Source: Janthinobacterium lividum
GTDB taxonomy: Bacteria > Pseudomonadota > Gammaproteobacteria > Burkholderiales > Burkholderiaceae_D
Reading direction: 5' to 3'
Assembly (NCBI RefSeq): GCF_011601275.1
Contig: NZ_JAAOLY010000006.1
Location: 270,467 to 334,466, forward strand
DNA length: 64,000 nucleotides
In this document: one piece after another, positions 19,508-28,459 of the stretch
Layout of the letters: the number at the start of each line of letters is the position of its first letter
Numbering within the stretch: position 1 is the stretch's first letter
The notes under the pieces: generated by a model
What the model was told of the DNA's origin: nothing
The model's database searches: none
Seen by the model: only the letters and a program-made list of their open reading frames with translations
Program-made: the position numbers and the translations under genes

Positions 19508-20968
19508 TCAGAGTGCCGGCGCGGCGCGGCGCACGCACAGCAACATCACGCCCAGCGCCACGCACAGCCAGCCGAACAGCGGCCCCATCCAGCCAGCCCA
19601 GGTAACGACGGACGGGTGCGCCGGCAGCGGCGCCAGCAAGGTGCTGCCCGGCATGGCGCTGCTGGACCGCTCCTCCAGCACGCGGCCATACGCATCGCTG
19701 ACCGTCAGCTTGCCTTCGCGCGCCGCGCGCAGCACGGCATAACCGTTTTCCACGCCGCGCACGACCGTCATGCGTGCGCCCATCCAAGCGTCGAGCTGGA
19801 AATCCCAGGCCGGCACCAGCATCGTTTGCGCCCCGGCCGCGCCATACGCGTGCCCCAGGGGCGCGAAATGCATGTCCTTGCAGATGGCCAGGCCCATGGC
19901 CTGGCCCGCCACCGGCTGCACGGCATACGCGCCGCCAGCAAGAAACTCGCGCTCGGGCGGCGCCAGATGATGTTTTTGATAGCTGACGGGCGCGCTCCCA
20001 TCGGGCGCGAACAGCCAGGCCAGGTTGCGCCGGCCGCCAGCATCCTGCACGCCGATCCCCACGGTGATCCACGCTCCCGTGCCACGCGCCAGCGCCTGGA
20101 AACGCTGCCGCACGGCGTCCGCCTGCGCGGGCGCCAGCACGGCTATCTTTTCCGGCAACAGCACCAGCTGGGCGCCCTGCCCGGCCAGTTCTTCGACGTG
20201 GCGCGCGTACTGCTCCCAGACGGCTTGCGCGCGCGCCGGCGGCGTGGCCGGGCCGATAAAGTCATCGATGGCCACCAGGCCTGCCAGCGGCCCGGCTGGC
20301 GCCGGCGCACCGTGCACGCGCCAGGCGCCGCCGGCGAACGCGGCCAGCAGTACCAGCGCAGTGGCGAACGCCGCTGGCGCATACGCGCGGCCGCCCGCCA
20401 GCAGCAAGGCCAGCGCGGACGGCGCCAGGCACAGCAAAAACAGCAGGCCAGGCACGCCCGCCAGGGCCGCCACCTGCAGCACGGTAATATTATCCGCCTG
20501 CGAATACGCGAGGCTGCCCCAGTTACCATCCGGCAGCAAGGCCGCCATCACCGTATCGATGGCAACCCACAGCACGGGATACGCCAGCACCGTCCAGCTT
20601 GCCCGGTAGCGCAGCACGAGACGCCGCGTGGCCAGCACCACCAGCAGCCACAGCAGTGCCTTGACGGCGATCATGGCCAGCACGGCCGACAAAGGCATGA
20701 GCAGGCGGAAATAGACGACGTTGGATGACAGCCCCAGCGCGGCGGCCAGCAACGTCATCCAGGCCGCATCGCGGCGCGACGAGCGCAGGGCCAGCCACAG
20801 CACGGGCAGCGGCGCGCACCAGGCCAGCCAGCCCAGCGGCTGCGGCCCCAGCACCCAGTACAGGGGCAGGCCCGCCGCCAGCGCGGCGGCAATTTGCAAC
20901 AGGCGCTGGCGCAGCGCAGTGCCGCCGGCAAACAGGGCCGGCGCAGACAAGGTATTGGAGATCATCAT
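19508..20968 (-). CDS. Lnt-like nitrilase-superfamily membrane protein
   Basis: 486 residues: N-terminal hydrophobic segments to about 215, a periplasmic carbon-nitrogen hydrolase domain (about 228-460), and a C-terminal membrane helix. This is the layout of apolipoprotein N-acyltransferase. The candidate triad is Glu273 (LLPEKIAVL), Lys332 (YQKHHLAPPERE) and Cys363 (AICKDMHF). Canonical Lnt has ICYE around the Cys; here it reads ICKD, so it is probably not the housekeeping Lnt. It overlaps the AraC gene by 4 bp (ATGA), making a two-gene operon. Substrate unknown. Confidence 0.75.
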   Translation of the reverse strand: MMISNTLSAPALFAGGTALRQRLLQIAAALAAGLPLYWVLGPQPLGWLAWCAPLPVLWLALRSSRRDAAWMTLLAAALGLSSNVVYFRLLMPLSAVLAMIAVKALLWLLVVLATRRLVLRYRASWTVLAYPVLWVAIDTVMAALLPDGNWGSLAYSQADNITVLQVAALAGVPGLLFLLCLAPSALALLLAGGRAYAPAAFATALVLLAAFAGGAWRVHGAPAPAGPLAGLVAIDDFIGPATPPARAQAVWEQYARHVEELAGQGAQLVLLPEKIAVLAPAQADAVRQRFQALARGTGAWITVGIGVQDAGGRRNLAWLFAPDGSAPVSYQKHHLAPPEREFLAGGAYAVQPVAGQAMGLAICKDMHFAPLGHAYGAAGAQTMLVPAWDFQLDAWMGARMTVVRGVENGYAVLRAAREGKLTVSDAYGRVLEERSSSAMPGSTLLAPLPAHPSVVTWAGWMGPLFGWLCVALGVMLLCVRRAAPAL

Positions 20969-21783
20969 GTTTTCAAGGGAAGCCAGATTTCCACGCCGCC
21001 GTTGCCGCTGGCGGGATCGAAATTCTGGTTGTAGCGTTCAAAATCGGGCGCGTCGGCCACTTCCAGGCCCGACTGGGGCAGCCACTCGTTCCACACCGCA
21101 TGCCAGGTGGTGCGGATGGTGGAAATATGCCCACGGTGATGGAACACGGCATAGCGCTGCGGGGCGATGCGCAGCCGTATCCAGCCATCGGGGGCCTGGG
21201 AAAAGTCGCTCACCGGCATGGCGCACAGGTAATCGAAATTGCCCGCGTCGTCATTGTTGCAGCACACGCCATACACCAACTGGCCGGGCGCCACATGGGG
21301 CAGGAAGCGCTGCCACAGGGCGGGAATGCCGGCAGCCGTCTCTGCGCGATAGCGTTCGACGAGACCCGCCACCAGCAAGGCGGGGCCCTGCTCGAAACGG
21401 GGCGCTTCCAGGGGCACACCCGGCACCACATCCATTTTGATGGCGTCGACCAGCGCGAGGTTGGCGACGTGGCGCTGGGCCCGTACCTTTTCCGGCGTGA
21501 CATGGAACTGGTCGCGGAAGGCCCGCGTAAATGCTTCATGGGAACCGTAGCCGGCCTGCAGCGCGACGGCGAGGATGTCTTGCGCGCCCTGGGCCAGCAC
21601 ACGGGCAGCCTCGCTGAGCCGGCGCGCCCGCACATAGCGCATCACGGAGTGGCCCGTGGCCAGGCCAAACGCGCGCGTCAGGTGGCACGGCGAAGCGCCG
21701 CCCACATGGGCGATGTCACCGAGCGAGAGATTCTCCGCATAATGCGATTCGATATACCAGAGTGCCTTGGCCAGAGTGTGCAT
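20965..21783 (-). CDS. AraC-family regulator with GyrI-like effector domain
   Basis: About 272 residues. The N-terminal double HTH (YAENLSLGDIAHVGGASPCHLTRAF, then AVALQAGYGSHEAFTRAFRDQF) is followed by a C-terminal GyrI-like small-molecule-binding domain (from about 105 to the end). This order is typical of Rob/BmrR-like sensors of drugs or hydrophobic effectors. The ATG at 21783 with GGAAG upstream is preferred over an ATG 12 codons earlier. It is coupled to the Lnt-like gene, which it probably controls. Confidence 0.82.
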   Translation of the reverse strand: MHTLAKALWYIESHYAENLSLGDIAHVGGASPCHLTRAFGLATGHSVMRYVRARRLSEAARVLAQGAQDILAVALQAGYGSHEAFTRAFRDQFHVTPEKVRAQRHVANLALVDAIKMDVVPGVPLEAPRFEQGPALLVAGLVERYRAETAAGIPALWQRFLPHVAPGQLVYGVCCNNDDAGNFDYLCAMPVSDFSQAPDGWIRLRIAPQRYAVFHHRGHISTIRTTWHAVWNEWLPQSGLEVADAPDFERYNQNFDPASGNGGVEIWLPLKT

Positions 21784-21870
21784 GGACGCTTCCCGTTGAA
21801 CGAGCAGCGACTGTAGCATTTTCAGGGGGCCGCGACTTGACCGGAATTGCGCAATGCGGGCGAGCGGCTC

Positions 21871-22320
21871 CTATTTTCGCGTGCGCTTTTCGTATACCAA
21901 CTGGCCGCTGCTGATCCGCGCCAGCTCCGCCATTTCCTGGGCCAGGAAGGCGAGCAGGTCGTCGATGCTGACGACGCCGGAGAGCGCGCCCAGGCTGTTG
22001 ACCACGGGCAAGCGGCGGATGCCGTTGACGCGCATGCGTTCAATGATGTCGTAGACGTCTTCGTCTTCGCTGGCCGTGAGCAATTGCGGGCTCATGATGT
22101 CGCCCACCAGCAGGCTGGCGGGGTCGAGGCCCAGAGCGATGACGGAAATGACGATGTCGCGGTCGGTGAGGATACCGATGGGGACGCGCTCGCCATTCGG
22201 CTGTTCGGCCACGATCAGGTCGCCCACGTGATGCTGACGCATCAGCAGCGCAGCGTCTTGCACGCTGGTGTCACGCTGGCAATGGATGGTGTGCAGGGTA
22301 CAGATGTCGCCGATGCGCAT
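21871..22320 (-). CDS. CBS-domain protein
   Basis: 149 residues made of two CBS modules (about 8-62 and 72-130) with GILTDRDIVISVIALGLDP and GIRRLPVVNSLGALSGVVSIDDLL. Stand-alone CBS pairs bind adenosine nucleotides and act as energy or redox sensors on partner proteins. The partner is not evident. The short basic tail YEKRTRK is outside the domain. Confidence 0.85.
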   Translation of the reverse strand: MRIGDICTLHTIHCQRDTSVQDAALLMRQHHVGDLIVAEQPNGERVPIGILTDRDIVISVIALGLDPASLLVGDIMSPQLLTASEDEDVYDIIERMRVNGIRRLPVVNSLGALSGVVSIDDLLAFLAQEMAELARISSGQLVYEKRTRK

Positions 22321-22401
22321 GTCGCCACTCCGTTTGAGGCAGAGTGTCCACGCTACGCCATCCCGCCGTGGCGGGTTTGAGGCACATCAATGAAACAGGT
22401 C

Positions 22402-22737
22402 TTACTTTTCTTCGGGCGGCGGCAGGAAGCAGGCTTCGACGATTTGCAGGTCGTTATCCTTGGCAAATTCGCGCACGAAGTGAAACGCCATCGGCTCGAT
22501 CTCGCGCAGCTTGGTGTTGACCACCACCGACTTGACGCCATTGACGACGGTCGGGCGCACGTAGGGCGAATACTGGAGGTGCGCATTGCGCCCGCCACCT
22601 TCGGGATTGAAACAGGACATCACTCCACAAAGGCGCTCGGCCCAATCGCTGGGTCGGAATTGCTTGCCATTGCTGGTGAGACCAAGGATGAAGAACTCGT
22701 CTGAGAGTTCCCCTGTTTTTTGAGATAACTCGGCCAT
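22402..22737 (-). CDS. DUF3579-domain protein
   Basis: 111 residues with SDEFFILGLTSNGKQFRPSDWAERLCG and a central SVVVNTKLREIEPMAFHFVREFAKDN segment, as in the DUF3579 family found mainly in betaproteobacteria. No catalytic motif is known. No Shine-Dalgarno is obvious upstream of the ATG. A perfect TATAAT (minus strand, 22823-22828) about 85 bp upstream may be its -10. Confidence 0.75.
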   Translation of the reverse strand: MAELSQKTGELSDEFFILGLTSNGKQFRPSDWAERLCGVMSCFNPEGGGRNAHLQYSPYVRPTVVNGVKSVVVNTKLREIEPMAFHFVREFAKDNDLQIVEACFLPPPEEK

Positions 22738-22877
22738 GTGGCTTGTCGGGACTGGATTGCGTGAATGGCCCCGGCGGGTAGGCCGGGATGGTAGTCAACT
22801 ACGTTTGCTGCGGTAAGCCAGTATTATATCTTATAGAAGACTTGGGTTCTACCTCGATCTGCCCTGACGATGCAAAC

Positions 22878-22908
22878 AGGGGCCGGCACGCGTAACGCGC
22901 CAGCCCCT
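22878..22908. terminator. Intrinsic terminator downstream of the CobD-like gene
   Basis: AGGGGCCGGCACGCG pairs with CGCGCCAGCCCCT around a 3-nt loop with one mismatch. Short T tracts lie on both sides. It ends the minus-strand CobD-like transcript. Confidence 0.6.
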
Positions 22909-22961
22909 ATTTTAACCCTGTTCCACGCGCAAGGCGCATGGATGGCGCGTGTGCGCCCGCG

Positions 22962-23924
22962 TCAGCCGAGGAAAACGGCGCCCGACATCAGCAACAGCAG
23001 CAGCATCCACAGCAGCAAGGCGCGCCATACCAGGCCCACCGTGCTCTGCAAGGCGCGCGCGCCCGGCTCTTCGCCTGGCAGAATATCGCTTTCGCTGTCG
23101 CTGTCATCGACGGCCATGTCCGGCGTGACAAGCACGCGGGCCGCCGTTTCCGCTGGCGTGCCCAGGCGTACGCCCATGGCGCCGCCGCCGGCCGTCAGGA
23201 TGATGCCGATGGCCTCGTCCTGCCAGCGCTGGGCGAAATTGCGCCAGGCGTAGATGGCGTCCTCGAAATTGCCGACCACGGCAAACGCCACGGCCGTCAG
23301 GCGCACGGGAATCCAGTCGATCCAGTAAAAGGCGCGCGCGGCGAACTGGCCGAACGCTTCATTGCGCATGTGCTCGGGTTCGTTCCAGGCTCGCGCCAGG
23401 TATTCGGCCACGCGGTACATTACGGCGCAGGCAGGGCCCAGCGGCATGAGGAACCAGAAAAACACGCCAAAGACATTGCGGTGCGTGGTGACCAGGGCTT
23501 TTTCCACGGCGATGCGGGCGATTTCGCTCGCTTCCATGCCCACCGTGTCGAGCTTGGTCCAGTCGGCCAGCAAGGTGCGCGCGGTCGCTTCGTCGCCGGC
23601 GCTCTGGGCCAGCTGGATGGAGGTAAAGTAATGGCTGTAGTGACGGAAGCCCAGGGTCAGGTAGACGATGAGGACGTTCCAGGCAAAGGCCAGCAGGGTC
23701 AATTGGTAGTGGAGCAAAATCCAGTACACGCCTGCCGTCGGCACCATCAGTACGCCGATCATGAGGAACCAGCCCATGCGGCCATGGTTGGCGTGGCCGG
23801 CATTGAACCACGTCTCCATGCGCATTGCCAGGCTCTTGATTTCGGCGTAGATCGGATTGTCCGCGCGCAAAGGTTTGAGCTGCTCGATCAGCAATGCGCA
23901 AAGTATGGAGAGAAATGTCATCAA
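22962..23924 (-). CDS. CobD/CbiB-family (AmpE-like) membrane protein
   Basis: 320 residues with four or five hydrophobic stretches (FLSILCALLIEQL, WFLMIGVLMVPTAGVYWILL, VFGVFFWFLMPLGPACAVMY, and a C-terminal helix). AFYWIDWIPVRLTAVAFAVVGNFEDA matches the conserved core of CobD/CbiB and AmpE proteins. No other cobalamin gene is in the window, and the surroundings are housekeeping, so an AmpE-like envelope role is at least as likely as adenosylcobinamide-phosphate synthesis. The start could be 23924 or 23921. Confidence 0.75.
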   Translation of the reverse strand: MMTFLSILCALLIEQLKPLRADNPIYAEIKSLAMRMETWFNAGHANHGRMGWFLMIGVLMVPTAGVYWILLHYQLTLLAFAWNVLIVYLTLGFRHYSHYFTSIQLAQSAGDEATARTLLADWTKLDTVGMEASEIARIAVEKALVTTHRNVFGVFFWFLMPLGPACAVMYRVAEYLARAWNEPEHMRNEAFGQFAARAFYWIDWIPVRLTAVAFAVVGNFEDAIYAWRNFAQRWQDEAIGIILTAGGGAMGVRLGTPAETAARVLVTPDMAVDDSDSESDILPGEEPGARALQSTVGLVWRALLLWMLLLLLMSGAVFLG

Positions 23925-24018
23925 ACGTCCTTTTTGTCTTTTTCAGCAATACCGCAATGCCCGCTACGATAGCGCAGTGCAGTGCTGGAATCAAACTTAT
24001 TACGTGCGGGACGCCATT

Positions 24019-24678
24019 TTACGCGCGCAAGAGGTGAAACAGATTGCGCAGCATGCCGGCCGTGGCGCCCCAGATGTAGAAGCGCTCGTACGGCATGGCG
24101 TAGAACGAGCGCCGTCCTCCCGGCAACTCCACCGACAGGCGCTGATGGTTGAGGCCATCCATGAGGAAAGCCAGCGGCACTTCGAAGATTTCCGCCACTT
24201 CGGACGGGTCGGCGCGCAGCTCGAACGGCGGCGTCACCAGGCCCACCACGGGCGTGACCTGGTAGCCGGTGCCGGTCAGGTAGTCGGGCAAACAACCGAG
24301 CACTTCGATGTGTTCGCGCGCCAGGCCCACTTCTTCTTCCGTTTCACGCAAGGCCGTGGCGATGGGCGACGCATCGAAAGCTTCGCTGCGCCCGCCGGGA
24401 AAGCTGACCTGCCCCGCATGGCTGCTCAGGTGGTCCGTGCGCATGGTCAGCAAGATGGTCAAGCCTTGCGGGCGTTGCACCAGGGGAATCAGCACGGCGG
24501 CGCGCACGGGCACGGCGCGGGCGGAAAGAAAATCCTGGGTAATCTCGGGCTGCCAGTCGGGCTGTTCGGCCAGGCGCTGGCGCAGCCAGTCCGGCGTCAG
24601 GCGCACGGCGTCCAGCGCCGCCTCGCCGGCGATCGAATCGATGGCAAGTTGTTTGGGATCAAATGCGATGGTGGCCAT
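24019..24678 (-). CDS. Nudix hydrolase, CoA pyrophosphatase type (NudL-like)
   Basis: 219 residues. The Nudix box is intact: GGRSEAFDASPIATALRETE followed by EEVGL. VSFPGGR just before it is the UPF0035/NudL signature of enzymes that cut CoA and CoA esters to 4'-phosphopantetheine and 3',5'-ADP. The start is taken at MATIAFDP (24678) rather than an upstream ATG at 24699. It lies after rplS, separated from it by a terminator. Confidence 0.88.
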   Translation of the reverse strand: MATIAFDPKQLAIDSIAGEAALDAVRLTPDWLRQRLAEQPDWQPEITQDFLSARAVPVRAAVLIPLVQRPQGLTILLTMRTDHLSSHAGQVSFPGGRSEAFDASPIATALRETEEEVGLAREHIEVLGCLPDYLTGTGYQVTPVVGLVTPPFELRADPSEVAEIFEVPLAFLMDGLNHQRLSVELPGGRRSFYAMPYERFYIWGATAGMLRNLFHLLRA

Positions 24679-24707
24679 GGCAGCTTGCCTCAATAGCAAT
24701 TTAGAAT

Positions 24708-24740
24708 AAAAAAAGGGGCACCATAACCGGCACCCCTTTT
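24708..24740 (-). terminator. Intrinsic terminator of the rpsP-rplS operon
   Basis: On the minus strand AAAAGGGGTGCC pairs with GGTGCCCCTTTT around a short loop and continues into a T run. It lies about 20 bp after the rplS stop. Confidence 0.88.
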
Positions 24741-24759
24741 CCCAACGCAGACGCTGATA

Positions 24760-25143
24760 TTACGCGCTTGCTTTCGCCACAACGCGGCGATTTGGCAATT
24801 TTTCTTTGATACGCGCCGATTTACCCGAACGCTCACGCAGATAGTACAGCTTGGCGCGGCGAACATCACCACGGCGTTTCACTTCGATCGAAGCGATCAA
24901 CGGCGAGTACAGTTGGAACGTACGCTCGACGCCTTCGCCGGACGAGATCTTGCGAACGATGAAGTTCGAGTTCAGGCCACGGTTACGACGGGAGATAACG
25001 ACGCCTTCGTAAGCCTGGGCGCGCTTGCGCGTACCTTCGACTACGTTGACGCTGACGATAACGGTATCGCCTGGTGCGAATTCAGGAATGGTTTTACCCA
25101 GACGAGCAATTTCTTCCTGCTCTAATTGTTGAATCAAGTCCAT
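24760..25143 (-). CDS. rplS: 50S ribosomal protein L19
   Basis: 127 residues beginning [16 protein letters not shown]. It contains [20 protein letters not shown], the family core FEGVVI-like region ([17 protein letters not shown]) and ends with [17 protein letters not shown]19 sits at the 30S-50S interface. The start at 25143 is the usual L19 N-terminus; upstream in-frame ATGs are rejected. Last gene of the rpsP-rimM-trmD-rplS operon. Confidence 0.97.
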   Translation of the reverse strand: MDLIQQLEQEEIARLGKTIPEFAPGDTVIVSVNVVEGTRKRAQAYEGVVISRRNRGLNSNFIVRKISSGEGVERTFQLYSPLIASIEVKRRGDVRRAKLYYLRERSGKSARIKEKLPNRRVVAKASA

Positions 25144-25276
25144 TTTTAACACTCCGAAAACCATCATGCCGGCGCACTGTGGATAGCGATGTATCCGCCC
25201 GGTAGAGGATGGGTATTACCAATTTGGGCAACATGCCCGGCACTACTGGCCACCCTGCCGGCCGTCCGGAGACGGC

Positions 25277-26023
25277 TTACAGGCTGGCCAAGAATTTTTC
25301 GTCGGTCTTGCTGAGCAAGCCGGCGGCGCGCGCACTGACCAAGAGGTCAGGCCGCTTTGTCGCGGTCGCTTCCAGCATGCGCTGGCGGCGCCACTTGACG
25401 ATCTCGGCATGATTACCACCCATCAAGACGGGCGGCACGGCCATGCCTTCATACGTTTCCGGCCGCGTGTAGTGCGGCGAATCGAGCAAGCCATTGACGA
25501 AGCTGTCCTCGATGGCCGATGCCTCGGTGTTCAAGACACCCGGCAACAAACGGATCACCGCGTCCATCAGCGCCATGGCAGGCAATTCACCGCCCGACAA
25601 AACGAAGTCGCCGACGCTGATTTCCTCGTCGACGCAACGATCCAGCAAACGCTGGTCCACGGCTTCATAGCGGCCACACAGGATCACCAAACCAGCTTCG
25701 GCTTTCAACTGTGTGACGCGCTCATGCGTCAACGGACGGCCTTGCGGCGACATGAACACCACGCGGGGCGCCGCCAGTCCCAATGCGGTCTGGCGTTGCT
25801 TCGCGGCGTTAATTGTCGCTTCGAGGGGACGGGCCATCATCACCATGCCGGGGCCGCCGCCATACGGGCGGTCATCCACGGTACGGTGATTGTCGGTGGT
25901 GAAATCACGGGGATTCCACAGCGACAAGCCACATTTCCCCTGCTCGAAGGCGCGCCGGGTCACACCCGACTGCGTCAGCGCGGCAAACATTTCCGGGAAC
26001 AGGGTCACGACATCAAATTGCAT
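25277..26023 (-). CDS. trmD: tRNA (guanine-37-N1)-methyltransferase
   Basis: 248 residues, the normal TrmD length. [13 protein letters not shown] at the start, [24 protein letters not shown] and [14 protein letters not shown] form the SAM-binding SPOUT trefoil knot. It methylates G37 next to the anticodon and thereby prevents frameshifting. Third gene of the ribosomal operon, 50 bp after rimM. Confidence 0.97.
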   Translation of the reverse strand: MQFDVVTLFPEMFAALTQSGVTRRAFEQGKCGLSLWNPRDFTTDNHRTVDDRPYGGGPGMVMMARPLEATINAAKQRQTALGLAAPRVVFMSPQGRPLTHERVTQLKAEAGLVILCGRYEAVDQRLLDRCVDEEISVGDFVLSGGELPAMALMDAVIRLLPGVLNTEASAIEDSFVNGLLDSPHYTRPETYEGMAVPPVLMGGNHAEIVKWRRQRMLEATATKRPDLLVSARAAGLLSKTDEKFLASL

Positions 26024-26073
26024 CGCTCACCATCCTGCAAAGTTTGCCCGGCGCATTGTTAAGCGCAGGCGGT

Positions 26074-26631
26074 TTAATAATCGAGGCCCCAGTCGACCGT
26101 GATCTTGTTGGCAGCCTTGTCAACGTTAATGACAAACTGGCCAACAAACGGGATCAGGCGCTCAGGCGCCTTTTCAACGGTCTCATCGGCAGTGGCGACG
26201 GGCGTAACGCGCAAGATCGACTGCGGACCATTGCTCATCATGTCGTGCACTGTGCCGAGGCACTCGCCTTGCAAATTCTCGACTGTCAGTCCGATCAGAT
26301 CGGACCAATAAAATTCATCGGCCGTCAGCGTCGGGAAATGGCTACGCGGAATTTGCACAGAGACGCCTTTCAGCGCTTCTGCGGCATCCCGCCCGACCAC
26401 ACCCACCAGCTGGGCCACGACGTCGCCGCCGTGTAACTTCGCTTGCCTGACTTGAACATCATGCAAGGTCGGTTTATCAAACCACCAGGTTTTGACGCTT
26501 AATAATGCATCCGCATCGTCGGAGAAAGGAGTGATCCTGACTCCGCCAGCAATGCCATAAGCACCGGAGACATAGCCTACCTGTACCAGGTCATCGGGGA
26601 CTTTCACCCCGGATGCAGTCTTGACCGTCAA
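26074..26631 (-). CDS. rimM: Ribosome maturation factor RimM
   Basis: 185 residues: an N-terminal RimM barrel (VQVGYVSGAYGIAGGVRITPFSD) and a C-terminal PRC-barrel (DEFYWSDLIGLTVENLQGE to the end). RimM helps assemble the 30S head around S19. The N-terminal GAYG replaces the more common GAHG. It lies 13 bp after rpsP in the operon. Confidence 0.95.
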   Translation of the reverse strand: MTVKTASGVKVPDDLVQVGYVSGAYGIAGGVRITPFSDDADALLSVKTWWFDKPTLHDVQVRQAKLHGGDVVAQLVGVVGRDAAEALKGVSVQIPRSHFPTLTADEFYWSDLIGLTVENLQGECLGTVHDMMSNGPQSILRVTPVATADETVEKAPERLIPFVGQFVINVDKAANKITVDWGLDY

Positions 26632-26644
26632 ACCAGTGATCTAA

Positions 26645-26896
26645 TTAAGCTGCTGCTTTGTTGTTGCTAGCTACCAGGCGAGCAACGGTTGGCGACAATT
26701 GTGCGCCAACGCCTTGCCAGTAGGCCAGACGGTCTGCGGTGATACGCAGTGGAACTTCGCCACCTTGCGCCATCGGGTTGTAAAAACCGATACGCTCAAT
26801 GAAGCGACCATCGCGGCGATTGCGCGAATCAGTAGCGACGATGTTGAAGAACGGGCGCTTCTTGGCGCCTCCACGAGCTAAACGAATAACGACCAT
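26645..26896 (-). CDS. rpsP: 30S ribosomal protein S16
   Basis: 83 residues starting [34 protein letters not shown], the S16 signature; full length. It is the first gene of the operon, with a recognisable promoter 41-70 bp upstream. Confidence 0.97.
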   Translation of the reverse strand: MVVIRLARGGAKKRPFFNIVATDSRNRRDGRFIERIGFYNPMAQGGEVPLRITADRLAYWQGVGAQLSPTVARLVASNNKAAA

Positions 26897-26936
26897 AATA
26901 TTTCCAAAAAGTGTGCTGAGGCGGAAAAAGCCGCAA

Positions 26937-26966
26937 ATTATAGCGCGCTTTACCGCCAGGCAGCAA
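26937..26966 (-). promoter_or_regulatory. Probable sigma-70 promoter of the rpsP operon
   Basis: On the minus strand TTGCTG (26961-26966) and TATAAT (26937-26942) are 18 bp apart and about 40 bp upstream of rpsP. A small GCGGC-TTTTT-CCGC hairpin lies in the leader. Confidence 0.6.
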
Positions 26967-27174
26967 GCGTTATGATGACGGGCGTGTAATTTGGGCTAAT
27001 CAAACATTATGACCAGTCATGGCCGAAGACGCAATAGGCGCGTGCGTCTATCGTGCCGCCGATGCCACGTCCAGGCGGCGCCGGCATCGCCTGAACACGG
27101 CACGAAAGTGCTATCGTTGCAGCAGCGAATGACCGATACTGGCAATCTTTACCGATGAGCAACTCTGGAGTCCC

Positions 27175-27609
27175 ATGACCACCGCCACCATTTTGCAACA
27201 GTCGCACAAGAACAAGGCCTTCACGGCACTGCTGGCCTTCCTGCTGGGCATGCTGGGCGCCCACCGCTTCTACCTGCACGGCGCCAAGGACCGCTGGGGC
27301 TGGCTGCACCTGGCCGCACTGCCAGCCTCCCTGCTGCTGCGCCAGCTGTTTCCCGATGCCGACTGGTTTTACCAGATCCTGCCGCTGACCCTGTCCGCCC
27401 TGGGCGGCTTCCTGGAAGCGCTGGTGCTGGGCCTGATGCCGGACGACAAGTGGGATGCCCGCTACAACGCCGCATCAAGCCGCCTGTCGGACACGGGCTG
27501 GCCCCTGGCCGTCGTGCTGGTCGCTACCTTGATGCTAGGCGCGGGCGTGCTGATCGCCACCATGGCGCGCCTGTTCGACTTGCTGTACACAGGCGGCGCC
27601 TACGGTTAA
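27175..27609 (+). CDS. TM2-domain membrane protein
   Basis: 144 residues. KNKAFTALLAFLLGMLGAHRFYLHGAKDRWGWLHL is the TM2 signature (two helices joined by a short turn with G-x-H-R-F-Y-L-G/H). Two further hydrophobic stretches follow, near 60-80 and 105-130. GGAG precedes the ATG. TM2 proteins are small inner-membrane proteins of unknown biochemical role. Its gene is monocistronic. Confidence 0.75.
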   Translation: MTTATILQQSHKNKAFTALLAFLLGMLGAHRFYLHGAKDRWGWLHLAALPASLLLRQLFPDADWFYQILPLTLSALGGFLEALVLGLMPDDKWDARYNAASSRLSDTGWPLAVVLVATLMLGAGVLIATMARLFDLLYTGGAYG

Positions 27610-27662
27610 TTTCCATGCGGAAAATGGCTTCGGATAGGGCGCGTCGCACGCACATGTAAGTG

Positions 27663-27693
27663 TTGGTAAGCAATCATGATTTTCCTCTATACT
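27663..27693 (+). promoter_or_regulatory. Possible promoter of the glycine-zipper gene
   Basis: TTGGTA (27663-27668) and TATACT (27688-27693) are 19 bp apart, about 50 bp upstream of the ATG. The spacing is slightly long, so confidence is modest. Confidence 0.4.
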
Positions 27694-27746
27694 GCATTCA
27701 CAATGCCGACATTACTGGCTCATTTAACACCCCCTAGGAGAAGATC

Positions 27747-28373
27747 ATGATTCGTCGCCCACTCATCCTCGCAGTCGCCATCACGGCCCTGTTCAGCACT
27801 TCCGCATTCGCGCAAAACCTGTCGCCGAAGGCGCAATACGCCTACGACACGAAGCAGGCCAGCACCCGCTATGCGGATGACAAGAAACTGTGCGCAGAAG
27901 AAACCAGCTCGAAAGCCCGCATGCAATGCCTGCGCGACGCCAAGGGCGAATACGACCAGGCCATCATCAACGCCAAGGCCGCGCAAAAGGCCGGCAACTC
28001 GTATGCAGGCCAGAACAGCAAGCCAGCACAGCACCAGATCTGCGCAGATTGCGGCAAGGTGCTGGCAGTCAACGTCACTGAAAAAGCGGGCGAAGGCGGC
28101 GCGCTGGGCATGATCGGCGGCGGCGTGGCCGGCGCCCTGCTGGGCCGCCAGGTCGGCGGCGGACGCGGCAAGGACCTGGCCACCCTGGCCGGCGCCGCTG
28201 GCGGCGCTTACGCTGGCAAACAAGTCGAAGGCCACATGAAGAACGCCAAGACGTGGACCGTCACCGTGCAATACGAAACGGGCGCCAAGGCTGACTTCGC
28301 ATTTGACCAGGATCCGGGACTGGCTGCTGGCGACCTCGTGCGTAATTCCGGCAACGGCATCGCCCGCCGCTAA
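27747..28373 (+). CDS. Secreted glycine-zipper (2TM) protein
   Basis: 208 residues with a signal peptide (cleaved near AFA-QN). The middle has Cys pairs CAEETSSKARMQC and CADCGK, followed by the glycine zipper GGALGMIGGGVAGALLGRQVGGGRGKD and GAAGGAYAGKQVEG, as in SlyB/PcP-type outer-membrane proteins. No lipobox is seen. AGGAG precedes the ATG. A role in envelope integrity is a family-level inference. Confidence 0.8.
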   Translation: MIRRPLILAVAITALFSTSAFAQNLSPKAQYAYDTKQASTRYADDKKLCAEETSSKARMQCLRDAKGEYDQAIINAKAAQKAGNSYAGQNSKPAQHQICADCGKVLAVNVTEKAGEGGALGMIGGGVAGALLGRQVGGGRGKDLATLAGAAGGAYAGKQVEGHMKNAKTWTVTVQYETGAKADFAFDQDPGLAAGDLVRNSGNGIARR

Positions 28374-28384
28374 GAACGCAGCAA

Positions 28385-28426
28385 TAAATAAAAAAGCGCT
28401 GGAGAGCAATCTCCAGCGCTTTTTTG
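28385..28426. terminator. Bidirectional perfect-stem terminator
   Basis: AAAAAGCGCTGGAGA (28391-28405) pairs perfectly with TCTCCAGCGCTTTTT (28410-28424) around GCAA, a GNRA tetraloop. A/T runs on both sides make it work in both directions. It serves the glycine-zipper gene (plus) and the acyl-CoA dehydrogenase gene (minus). Confidence 0.93.
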
Positions 28427-28459
28427 CATTCAGCCGGCAGTCACCGGCAAGGATGCAAC

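Noticed and set aside
22738..22961. Possible B12 riboswitch near the CobD-like gene
   Set aside because: This gap is downstream of the gene and holds a terminator; no B12-box-like conserved core was seen.
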